DNA of 64,000 bases from Myxococcus hansupus (GTDB lineage: Bacteria; Myxococcota; Myxococcia; Myxococcales; Myxococcaceae). The position numbers and the translations under genes were made by a program. Shown in pieces: positions 27,590 to 35,226 of this stretch. Position 1 is the stretch's first letter; each line of letters starts with the position of its first letter. The notes under the pieces are model-generated. The model had not been told where the DNA came from, did no database searches, and saw only the letters and a program-made list of their open reading frames with translations. The stretch covers positions 7,832,501 to 7,896,500 of the forward strand of contig NZ_CP012109.1 of NCBI RefSeq assembly GCF_000280925.3, given 5' to 3'.

Positions 27590-28135
27590 TCACGGGTTGC
27601 GGCGAACGATTTCGGCGTTGAGCACGTTCGCGAACCCGACCCATCCCAGATACGGCGTCACCATCCAGGCCGCGGGGCGATCCACGTCCTTGGTGGTGGC
27701 GATGTAGGCCGTCACACTGCCGAGCAGGGCGAGGTTGTCCACCAACGCCTTGCGCGGCTCGTGGCGGCCGAAGAACAGCCAGGACCAGGCGGCGTTGAAG
27801 CCCAACTGGACGCCCCACCACGCCAGGGCCTGCGAGCGCGCCGCGCCCGCGGGCGCCGTCCAAACGCGCCAGCCGGAAATCGCGATGAGGCCATACAGCA
27901 CCGTCCACACCGGACCGAACACCTTCGGCGGCGGCTGGAACGGTGGCTTGCGCAGGCGCCGGTACCACCGGGTGTCTCCGGAGCTGACACGGGCGCCCAG
28001 GGCCGCCGCGCCGAACGTCAGCGCGCCGAAGATGCCCAGCGCCACCGCGGATTCCTTGCGCAGCGTGGGGTTGAGGGCCGTGCGCATTACCGGGCCCGGA
28101 ATGTTCCGCGTCGTCGGCTCCACTGTCCAATCCAT
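27590..28135 (-). CDS. TspO/MBR-family membrane protein
   Basis: A 181-residue tryptophan-rich five-helix membrane protein of the TspO family, which binds tetrapyrroles and related ligands. Typical segments: WYRRLRKPPFQPPPKVFGPV (the PxFxPP motif after helix 1), WTVLYGLIAISGW, WWGVQLGFNAAWSWLFFG. Bacterial TspO is usually about 150-160 residues; this one has about 25 extra at the N-terminus. The ATG (MDWTVEP) has GGGAGGA upstream. Confidence 0.93.
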   Translation of the reverse strand: MDWTVEPTTRNIPGPVMRTALNPTLRKESAVALGIFGALTFGAAALGARVSSGDTRWYRRLRKPPFQPPPKVFGPVWTVLYGLIAISGWRVWTAPAGAARSQALAWWGVQLGFNAAWSWLFFGRHEPRKALVDNLALLGSVTAYIATTKDVDRPAAWMVTPYLGWVGFANVLNAEIVRRNP

Positions 28136-28263
28136 CCGAGTCCTCCCATGGGGGCGTGCCCGCCAGTGTCGGGTGGAAGGTGGTACTGGAGTCCCTTGGC
28201 CGCCACCCCGGCTGGCGCCGGTGTACAAGGTGACTTTCCCCTCCATGGATTGAGAGGCGTCTC

Positions 28264-28818
28264 ATGGCGAGCGCAGAGGAAATCCTCGGCTTCTGGTTCG
28301 ACCAGCCGCGCGAGCGGTGGTTCCTACGGAGCGAAGCGTTCGACGACGAATGCAGACGCCGCTTCCTCCCCGCCGTCGAGCGCGCCGCCGCCGGTGAGTT
28401 GGACGCCTGGCGGGATGAGGCCCGAAGCTGCGTGGCCCTGCTCCTGCTGCTCGACCAGTTCCCGCGCAACCTCTTCCGCGGGACGCCCCAGGCCTTCGCC
28501 TCGGATGAAAGGGCGCGCGAGGTGGCCCGGCATGCGCTCGTCCGGGGCCTGGACATGTCCCTGCCGCCCCTGTGGCGGTGGTTCATGTATTTGCCCTTCG
28601 AACACAGCGAGTCCGTCAACGACCAGCGGCTGTCCGTGGCCTTGTTCGAGGTGCTCGCGCTGTACCACGCGGACAGCCGGGAGGCGCTCGACTACGCCCG
28701 GCAACACCGCGACGTCATCCAGCGCTTCGGCCGTTTCCCACACCGCAACGTGACGCTGGGACGTCCAACGACTCCAGAAGAAACCGACTTTCTCCAAGAA
28801 CCGGGCTCGTCGTTCTGA
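28264..28818 (+). CDS. DUF924 family protein
   Basis: A 184-residue all-helical protein of the DUF924 family: EEILGFWFDQP at the start, LLLLLDQFPRNLFRGTPQAF, WRWFMYLPFEHSES, and HRNVTLGRPTTPEETDFLQE at the end. Length is normal. Distantly TPR-like; function unknown. The start sits about 10 nt after a purine-rich site (GAGAGG). Confidence 0.92.
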   Translation: MASAEEILGFWFDQPRERWFLRSEAFDDECRRRFLPAVERAAAGELDAWRDEARSCVALLLLLDQFPRNLFRGTPQAFASDERAREVARHALVRGLDMSLPPLWRWFMYLPFEHSESVNDQRLSVALFEVLALYHADSREALDYARQHRDVIQRFGRFPHRNVTLGRPTTPEETDFLQEPGSSF

Positions 28819-28916
28819 GGAATTCACCGGGAGCGGGCCCCACGCGCCCCGGGTAGCTGCCGCCGCGCTTCCCCCTGCGCTAGTGTGCACTTTCGCACGC
28901 TTCGCAAGAGGGGGAC

Positions 28917-31307
28917 GTGACAGGCGAGCGCTGGAAGACGGTCCGTTCACGGTGGCAGGACCACTGGCGGCTGATGGTGGGCGTGGCGGCGCTGGCCACC
29001 ACGCTGGCCGCGCTGTGCCATGGGTTTGACGCGAAGCTGGGAGGACTGCTCGCGGAGGCCGAGCGCTCCGCGTACGACGCCGCCGTCACCCGCTTCACCG
29101 AGCGTCCCGACAGGTCCTCGCAGGTGGTGCTGGTCACCATCGACCAGCCGAGCCTGGAGCGCATCCGCGACAACCCCCAGTACACCCTCAACTTCGGGAG
29201 CTGGCCCTACAGCCGCAACCTCTGGGCCCGCGTGGTGGAGCAGCTCGAGGCCGAAGGGGCGCGGGCCGTCGTCTTCGACGCGGTCATGGACGAGCGCGGC
29301 TCCGACGAGTCCATGGACCTGGCCTTCGCCCAGGTGCTTCGGACCACGGCCATCCCGTTCTTCCTGGGCGTCTCCACCCACCCGGACGCGTCGCCGCTGC
29401 CTCCGGTGGACTTCCAGGCGGAGCCCACCGCCCGGCAGGCCCCCGCGGGGGTGGAGGAGCCCCCACCTGGGGACGAGACCTTCCCCGAGGAGGCCTTCCC
29501 GGAGGAGACCGGAGCGGAGACCTTCCAGGACGCGCCCGCCAAGACGCTCCTCCCAGACGTCCCCCCCGAGCAGATGGCCCGCGCCGTGGCGTTTCCAGCG
29601 CGTGCGGAGGGCAGGTCGCTGCCCGCGCTCGACTACGAATCCTCTTCGCGAGAACGAGCGCCCAGCCACCCGGTGCACCCCATCCCCGTGCTGGTGGGCG
29701 CCGTGGAGGGCTTCGGGCTGGTGGAGCCCGAAGCGGATGCAGACGGGTTCATGCGGCGCACGCGCTTCGCGTACTCGGACGGTCACAACACCTTCGCCAC
29801 GTTGCCGGTGCGCGTGGCCGCGAGCCTGCTGGGCGCCAGCGCCGTGGAGTTCTCTGGACGCACGCTGCGCCTGGGCTCACGCACCTACGCCGTGGATGCG
29901 GATGGCAGCGCGGGCATCGACTTCGGCGGACAGATGCACGACCGCTTCCACAGCGTGTCGCTCTTCGCCGTGCTCAACGCCTGGGTGCTGCGCGGACAGG
30001 GCCAGCCCACGAAGCTGCCGCCGGAGATGTTCCGGGACAAGGTGGTCGTCATCGGCGGCAACGCGGTGGGGCTCAATGACGTCAAGGCCACGTCCTTCTC
30101 GTCCCATGAGCCGGGCGTCGTGAAGCAGGCGGCCGTGCTGGACACCTTGCTGGGGGATGGACGCTTCATCACCCAGGCGCCGCTCCCGGTGAGCCTGGCG
30201 CTGGTCTTCGTGGTGGCGTTCGCGTCGGTGGTGCTGCTGATGACCACGCGCTGGACGCCGTTGGAAATCGCGTGGCCCCTGGGGCTCTACTTCGGCCTGG
30301 GCTGGGTGACGGGCCCCTTCCTGGGGCTGACGAACACCTACGTGCTCACCGCCCTGCCCGCGTTGGCGGGCGTGGTGGCCAGCGTCAGCGCGGTGGCCTT
30401 CAACCACCTGGTGGCCAACGAAGAGACGGCGTTCATCCGTCAGGCTTTCAGCCGCTTCATGGAGCCCAAGCTCGTGGAGCAGATGATTGCCCAACGCGAG
30501 CTGCCCCGGCTGGACGGAGAGAACGTCGAAATCACCGCCTTCTTCAGCGACATCCGCGGCTTCTCCACCTTCAGCGAACGCTTCAAGGACGACCCGCGCA
30601 ACCTGGTTCGCATCCTCAACACGTATCTGACGCGGGTGAGCGCGGCGCTGTTGAAGGAAGGCGGGTGCCTGGACAAGTACATTGGCGACGCCGTGGTGTG
30701 CCTCTTCGGCGCGCCCATGCGGCAGGCGGACCACGCGCTTCGCGCCTGCAAGGGCGCGCTCGCGGCGAAGACCGCGGTGGACCGGCTGCGCGAGGAGTTC
30801 CGCGCCCAGGGCCTGCCGGACATGTTCACGCGCATCGGCCTCAACAGCGCGGTGAACTTCGTGGGCAACTTCGGCAGCGAGCAGCTCTTCAGCTACACGG
30901 CCATCGGGGACGGGATGAACCTGGCCGCGCGGCTGGAGGGCGCCAACAAGGCCTACGGCACCGTCATCATGATTGGGGCGCGCACGTACGAGCTGGCGCG
31001 CGAGCACATCGAGGTCCGCGAGCTGGACCGGGTGCGTGTGGCGGGCAAGACGGAGGCCGTCACGGTGTACGAGCTGCTCGCGCTCAAGGGCGGCGTGGAC
31101 GCGCGCACGCGGGAGACGGTGGCGCGCTACCACGCGGCGCTGGCGCTCTACCGCGAGGCGCGGTTCACGGAGGCCGCGGCGGTGCTGGACGCGCGGCGCG
31201 CCGAGGCCCCGGAGGACGGGCCCACCCAGGCGTTGCTCGCGCGCTGCCAACGGTATGCGGAGGCGCCACCGCCTGACTTCGACGGCGTGGCGAACCTGGA
31301 CAAGTGA
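28917..31307 (+). CDS. CHASE2-domain adenylate/guanylate cyclase
   Basis: A 796-residue membrane class III cyclase making a cyclic nucleotide, probably cAMP. Layout: N-terminal helix (about 18-35), an extracytoplasmic CHASE2 domain (to about 395) interrupted by an acidic Pro/Glu-rich insert (about 165-220), two or three membrane helices (about 420-490), then the cyclase domain. Metal aspartates are D545 in FFSDIRGF and D591 in YIGDAVV; the C-terminal half has AIGDGMNLAARLEG. A short TPR-like tail follows. GTG start with GAGGGGG before it. First gene of a likely three-gene unit with the SH3-like and M48 genes. Confidence 0.94.
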   Translation: MTGERWKTVRSRWQDHWRLMVGVAALATTLAALCHGFDAKLGGLLAEAERSAYDAAVTRFTERPDRSSQVVLVTIDQPSLERIRDNPQYTLNFGSWPYSRNLWARVVEQLEAEGARAVVFDAVMDERGSDESMDLAFAQVLRTTAIPFFLGVSTHPDASPLPPVDFQAEPTARQAPAGVEEPPPGDETFPEEAFPEETGAETFQDAPAKTLLPDVPPEQMARAVAFPARAEGRSLPALDYESSSRERAPSHPVHPIPVLVGAVEGFGLVEPEADADGFMRRTRFAYSDGHNTFATLPVRVAASLLGASAVEFSGRTLRLGSRTYAVDADGSAGIDFGGQMHDRFHSVSLFAVLNAWVLRGQGQPTKLPPEMFRDKVVVIGGNAVGLNDVKATSFSSHEPGVVKQAAVLDTLLGDGRFITQAPLPVSLALVFVVAFASVVLLMTTRWTPLEIAWPLGLYFGLGWVTGPFLGLTNTYVLTALPALAGVVASVSAVAFNHLVANEETAFIRQAFSRFMEPKLVEQMIAQRELPRLDGENVEITAFFSDIRGFSTFSERFKDDPRNLVRILNTYLTRVSAALLKEGGCLDKYIGDAVVCLFGAPMRQADHALRACKGALAAKTAVDRLREEFRAQGLPDMFTRIGLNSAVNFVGNFGSEQLFSYTAIGDGMNLAARLEGANKAYGTVIMIGARTYELAREHIEVRELDRVRVAGKTEAVTVYELLALKGGVDARTRETVARYHAALALYREARFTEAAAVLDARRAEAPEDGPTQALLARCQRYAEAPPPDFDGVANLDK

Positions 31308-31333
31308 GTGGTGTGGAAAGGAGTTGGGGAGAC

Positions 31334-31924
31334 ATGGGGATGAAGACACGGGTGGCATGGGCCGCCGCCCTGCTGACGCTGGGGGTGCCGGCCGTGGCCT
31401 CGGCCGTGAAGGTGGGCGAGCCGCTGTACGTGAAGGCGAAGAACACGCGCGTGCTGGCCACGCCGTCGGGCTCGGACAACGCCGTGGCGGTGCTCCAGCC
31501 GGGTGAGCAGGTGACGTGGGGCGGCGCGGACGCGAAACAGAAACAGTGGCACCGGGTGACCACCGCCACCGGGAAGAAGGGCTTCGTGTTCCAGACGAAC
31601 CTGTCCACGACGCCGCCCAACATGGAGCTGGTGACGGACGGCGGCGGCAAGCAGCAGGTGGACCCGAAGAAGTTCGTCGCCAGCGGGGCCGCGGTGAAGG
31701 CGCTCAGCCCCGGCGCGGAGCGCTACGGCAAGGACAAGGGCGGTGACCACCAGAAGGCCGTCGCGAACATCCAGGCCCTGGAGAAGCTGGCGAAGAAGGT
31801 CTCCACGGAGGACATCGCCGCGCACGTGACGGCGGCGGGCCTGTTTCCGGTGGTGGGCCCTCGCGACGCCCAGGCCAAAGCCCCGCAGCAACCGGCGGCG
31901 AAGAAGCGGAGTGGCAAACAATGA
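31334..31924 (+). CDS. Secreted SH3-like domain protein
   Basis: About 196 residues. Sec signal (MKTRVAWAAALLTLGVPAVASA), then an SH3-type domain of about 70 residues (EPLYVKAKNTRVLATPSGSD ... KKGFVFQTNL) and a C-terminal Ala/Lys-rich helical part. ATG 31334 has AAGGAG ahead; ATG 31340 with GGGGAG is an alternative. Bacterial SH3 domains bind peptidoglycan or proteins. It starts 26 nt after the cyclase and overlaps the M48 gene (ATGA), so coupled translation is likely. Confidence 0.88.
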   Translation: MGMKTRVAWAAALLTLGVPAVASAVKVGEPLYVKAKNTRVLATPSGSDNAVAVLQPGEQVTWGGADAKQKQWHRVTTATGKKGFVFQTNLSTTPPNMELVTDGGGKQQVDPKKFVASGAAVKALSPGAERYGKDKGGDHQKAVANIQALEKLAKKVSTEDIAAHVTAAGLFPVVGPRDAQAKAPQQPAAKKRSGKQ

Positions 31925-32907
31925 TGCGCACGGGTTGGAAGGTCCTCGCGCTGGTGGGCCTGGGCGCGCTGTCCGCGTCCTGCAAGGGCTTCAACGCCGC
32001 CGGGCTCACGAAGGGCGACAACATCCTGGGGAAGCTGAGCACCGCGAACACCGAGGCGAAGCAGTGCACGAAGCTCCACGCCGACCCCAGCGTGAAGGAG
32101 GAGTACGCCCTGGGGGGCGCGCTGGCCATCCACTACGTGCAGCGGGGCCACGGCTTGATGCTGGATGGCGCCGACGACGCGCTCCACCGGTACCTCAACG
32201 TCGTGGGGAAGAACCTCGCGGCCCAGTCCGCCCGGCCCACGCTCGAGTGGACCTTCGGCGTGCTCGACGACACGTCCCAGTTCAACGCGATGTCCGCGCC
32301 CGGTGGCTACATCTTCGTCACGCGCAAGCTGCTCCAGGGACTGGAGAACGAAGGGGAGCTGGCGGGGGTGCTGGCGCATGAAATCGCGCACGTGACGCTC
32401 AAGCACGCCATCCGCCAGTACGGCGCGACGAAGGTGAAGACGTGCGAGCTCGTCACCTATGGCGAGGCCATGCTCGCCCCCGCCTGGGTGAAGGCGCTCT
32501 CCGCGGGACGCAATGGTGATGGAACGCTGGACCTGGACAACGAGCCGGGCCTGCTCGGCTACCTGAGCGAGAAAACCATCGAGCTCATGGAGAAGGGCAA
32601 CTCCCGGGAGCAGGAGTTCGAAGCGGACCGCATCGCCGTCGAGCTCATGCTGTCCGCGGGGTACGACCCGCAGGCCTACCAGGCCCTGCTCGCCAAGACG
32701 GAGGACGGCGGCGGCACCTTCGCCAACCACCCGAAGAAGAAGGAGCGACAGGACCACATCCGGGCCCACGTCCAGTCGCTGAAGCAGCCCGACGGCGACT
32801 TCAACGGGCTGGCCACCACCGGGCTCCGCTCGCCGCCGCTGAGCCCCGCCTTCGCCGCGGTGCGCGGCGGAAGCAGCACCCGCGGCGTGGCGAAGGACCG
32901 GAAGTAG
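31921..32907 (+). CDS. M48-family zinc metalloprotease, lipoprotein
   Basis: A 328-residue peptidase with lipobox LSASC (Cys21). The zinc site is H153-E-x-x-H157 in LAHEIAHVTLKHA, and the third ligand is in SREQEFEADRIAVELM. The family includes BepA/YfgC- and LoiP-type envelope proteases that act on outer-membrane proteins. The lipobox suggests the periplasmic face of a membrane. It lacks the TPR tail of BepA. Start overlaps the SH3 gene stop. Confidence 0.93.
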   Translation: MMRTGWKVLALVGLGALSASCKGFNAAGLTKGDNILGKLSTANTEAKQCTKLHADPSVKEEYALGGALAIHYVQRGHGLMLDGADDALHRYLNVVGKNLAAQSARPTLEWTFGVLDDTSQFNAMSAPGGYIFVTRKLLQGLENEGELAGVLAHEIAHVTLKHAIRQYGATKVKTCELVTYGEAMLAPAWVKALSAGRNGDGTLDLDNEPGLLGYLSEKTIELMEKGNSREQEFEADRIAVELMLSAGYDPQAYQALLAKTEDGGGTFANHPKKKERQDHIRAHVQSLKQPDGDFNGLATTGLRSPPLSPAFAAVRGGSSTRGVAKDRK

Positions 32908-32913
32908 CGCGGC

Positions 32914-34221
32914 TCAGCGCACCGTGGCCTGACTCAGGGCCCGGTGCACCGACTCCAGGGCCTTGCGCGCCTCCAGCAGCTCGGCGCGCTCGGCGGTGAG
33001 CGAGGCCACCTGCTGGGCCAGCACGTCGCGCTCGCCCTGGAGCGCCTCCACGGCGCGGCGCAGGGACGTGGACTCGTCCTGGGCCGTCTCCAGTTCGCCG
33101 GCGAGCCGCTCTTCCTCGGCCAGGCTGTCCACCAGGGACTGCTTGCCGCGAGCGACCTCTTCTTCCAGGGCCTCGTGCTCCTTGGCCGCGGCGTGCAGCG
33201 CCTGACGCGTCTCCTGGAGCGACAGCAGCGCCTCGTCACGCTCGCCCTCCAGCGCGGCCAGCTCCCGCTCCAGGTCGGCCAGCAGCTTCACGCGGCCTTC
33301 CATCTCCGCGGACAGGCGGCGCGCCTCGTCCATGCGCAGCCGGGCCTCCTCGGTGGCCTTCTCCGCCTGACGGCGCGACACCTCGAGGTCCTGCGTGAGG
33401 GACAGGTTGAGCGCCTTCACCTTCACCAGCTCCGCCTGGAGCGTGGTGATGCGCTCCACCGCGCGCTGGCCCGCCTCCGCCACGGTGGCGGGCAGGGGCT
33501 CCGGACGCGGATTCTCACGCACCGCCTTGAGCCGGGCCTTCAGCCGCTCGCGGCGGGACGCGGCGTCCTGCGATTCGTCGCGCGGCGGGGCCGGACGCTG
33601 CACCTCCACCTGGGTGGGCGGCGCTTCGACACGGGCCACCGGCTCCGCCACGGTGGCGGTGACATGCGGCATGGAGACAGGGGCCGACGCCTGCGTCATG
33701 GGGTGCGCCTCCGGAGGAGGACTGACGGCGGCCATGGGGCCGTCGAAGTGCAGCGCCTGGGGCGGCGCGGCGAACGTCATGGGTTCCGCGGGCGGCTCGG
33801 CGTCGAGCAGCGCCTCCACGTCCGGCGGCGGCGAGCCGAACGTGACGGGCGCGTCGGCGTAGGCCTCGGGCTCATCGGCGTAGGCCTCGGGCTCCTGCAC
33901 GGCGGGCGCGTCGATGGGCGCCTCGTCCTCCAGGGACGCGGCGTAGGCGGACTCTTCCGGCGCGGGCTCGTGCGAGCGCAGGGCGACGTCCATGGCCTGG
34001 GCGGCGGAGGGACGCGGAGCGCGGGAGCGCTCGATGCGGGCGCGCACCTCGGCGGAGAGGTCGGGGGCCTCGGCGGTCGCCTCGGGCGCGGCGGCGGAGG
34101 CCTCTTCGGGCTCCTGCTCGGCGGAAGGCGTGGGCTCGACGGGGTCGACGAGCCCGGTCAGCGCGCCCAGGCGGAGGCGCGGCTTGGCGCGGGACACGTT
34201 CTGTTCAAAGGCTTTCTTCAT
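32914..34221 (-). CDS. pomX: Cell-division positioning protein PomX
   Basis: A 435-residue scaffold. The first 22 residues (MKKAFEQNVSRAKPRLRLGA...) match the PomX peptide known to activate the PomZ ATPase, including K13 and R15. An Ala/Pro/Glu-rich disordered stretch follows to about 215. The rest is a long coiled coil from SRRERLKARLKAVREN to the end. This is the described PomX plan (N-terminal activating peptide, disordered domain, C-terminal coiled coil that polymerises); M. xanthus PomX is about 404 residues. In that organism the PomXYZ cluster rides the nucleoid to midcell and promotes FtsZ assembly. The ATG is 5 nt after the pomZ stop. Confidence 0.93.
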   Translation of the reverse strand: MKKAFEQNVSRAKPRLRLGALTGLVDPVEPTPSAEQEPEEASAAAPEATAEAPDLSAEVRARIERSRAPRPSAAQAMDVALRSHEPAPEESAYAASLEDEAPIDAPAVQEPEAYADEPEAYADAPVTFGSPPPDVEALLDAEPPAEPMTFAAPPQALHFDGPMAAVSPPPEAHPMTQASAPVSMPHVTATVAEPVARVEAPPTQVEVQRPAPPRDESQDAASRRERLKARLKAVRENPRPEPLPATVAEAGQRAVERITTLQAELVKVKALNLSLTQDLEVSRRQAEKATEEARLRMDEARRLSAEMEGRVKLLADLERELAALEGERDEALLSLQETRQALHAAAKEHEALEEEVARGKQSLVDSLAEEERLAGELETAQDESTSLRRAVEALQGERDVLAQQVASLTAERAELLEARKALESVHRALSQATVR

Positions 34222-34226
34222 GGTTC

Positions 34227-35186
34227 TCAGCCGGCCTGCTGGGTGCCCTTCTTCTGGGCAGCGGCTGCCGCGGCCACCAGCCGGGGCAGGATGTTGTCAA
34301 TCATGGCCTGGATGTCGTTGGCACCCTTGGACGACGGGTCCGCGACGAACACCGGCCGGCCCTCACTGGAGGCCTGCGCGAACTTGGTGCACTGCCGGAT
34401 GATGGTGGGCAGCAGGAACTCCGGATAGTGCGTCTGGAGCGCCTCCAGGGCCTCCTTCGCCAGCTTGAAGGTGGCGTTGAAGGAGTTGACCACGATGAAG
34501 ACGTGGTCGAGCACGTGGTTCAGGTCCTCCTCCAGGCTCTGCACCGTTTCGAACAGCAGCTTGAGGCCGTGGAAGGACAGGAAGTCCGCGAGCACGGGGA
34601 CGAACAGGTCGTTCGCCGCCATCAGCGCGTTGAGGTTGAGCAGGCCGAAGGACGGAGGCGCGTCGAAGACGACGACGTCGTACTGGGCCTCCACGTCCTT
34701 GAGGGCGTTGCGCAGCTTGAACTCGCGGCCGGCCATGGGCATCAGCGCGAGGTCCACCGTGGACATGGTCAGGTTGGACGGGACGAAGTCCAGGTTGGGC
34801 AGCGAGGACTTCTGGATGACCTTGGCCAGGGGCGTCTTGCGGACGAGGACGTCCAGGAGGGTCTTCTCGAAGTCCTCACCCTCGTAGCCCAGGCACTTGG
34901 TGGCGTGGCCCTGGCTGTCGAGGTCGATGAGGAGCACCGCGTAGCCCAGCTCCGCGAGGCGCCACGCGTAGGACGTGGACAGCGACGTCTTGCCGGTGCC
35001 GCCCTTGAAGTTGAGAAAGAGCTGACGCCGGTGGCCCAGGCGCGCCGGGAACCGGTCGAGCGTGGTGCGCAGTTCCCAGATGTCGTCCGGCGTGTAGGCG
35101 TCCTTCCGCGATTCCTCCGGAATCTGCTTCGGGGACACGCCGAGCATCTCGGCGACCTGCTTGGAGCTGTACGTCGGCGCTTCCAT
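34227..35186 (-). CDS. pomZ: ParA/MinD-family ATPase PomZ
   Basis: A 319-residue ParA-type ATPase that binds the nucleoid as an ATP dimer and moves the PomXY cluster to midcell. Deviant Walker A KGGTGKTS has K61 and K66, switch I VLLIDLDSQG has D90, and Walker B VVVFDAPPS is present; the K66 and D90 numbers equal those of the M. xanthus protein. The N-terminal about 45 residues contain a MerR-like helix (SSKQVAEMLGVSPKQI). The gene lies between pomY (40-nt gap) and pomX (5-nt gap), the order known from M. xanthus. Confidence 0.96.
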   Translation of the reverse strand: MEAPTYSSKQVAEMLGVSPKQIPEESRKDAYTPDDIWELRTTLDRFPARLGHRRQLFLNFKGGTGKTSLSTSYAWRLAELGYAVLLIDLDSQGHATKCLGYEGEDFEKTLLDVLVRKTPLAKVIQKSSLPNLDFVPSNLTMSTVDLALMPMAGREFKLRNALKDVEAQYDVVVFDAPPSFGLLNLNALMAANDLFVPVLADFLSFHGLKLLFETVQSLEEDLNHVLDHVFIVVNSFNATFKLAKEALEALQTHYPEFLLPTIIRQCTKFAQASSEGRPVFVADPSSKGANDIQAMIDNILPRLVAAAAAAQKKGTQQAG

Positions 35187-35226
35187 GGACGACCCTTCAA
35201 AAGACGTGCGGGACGGCTACCTTGCC

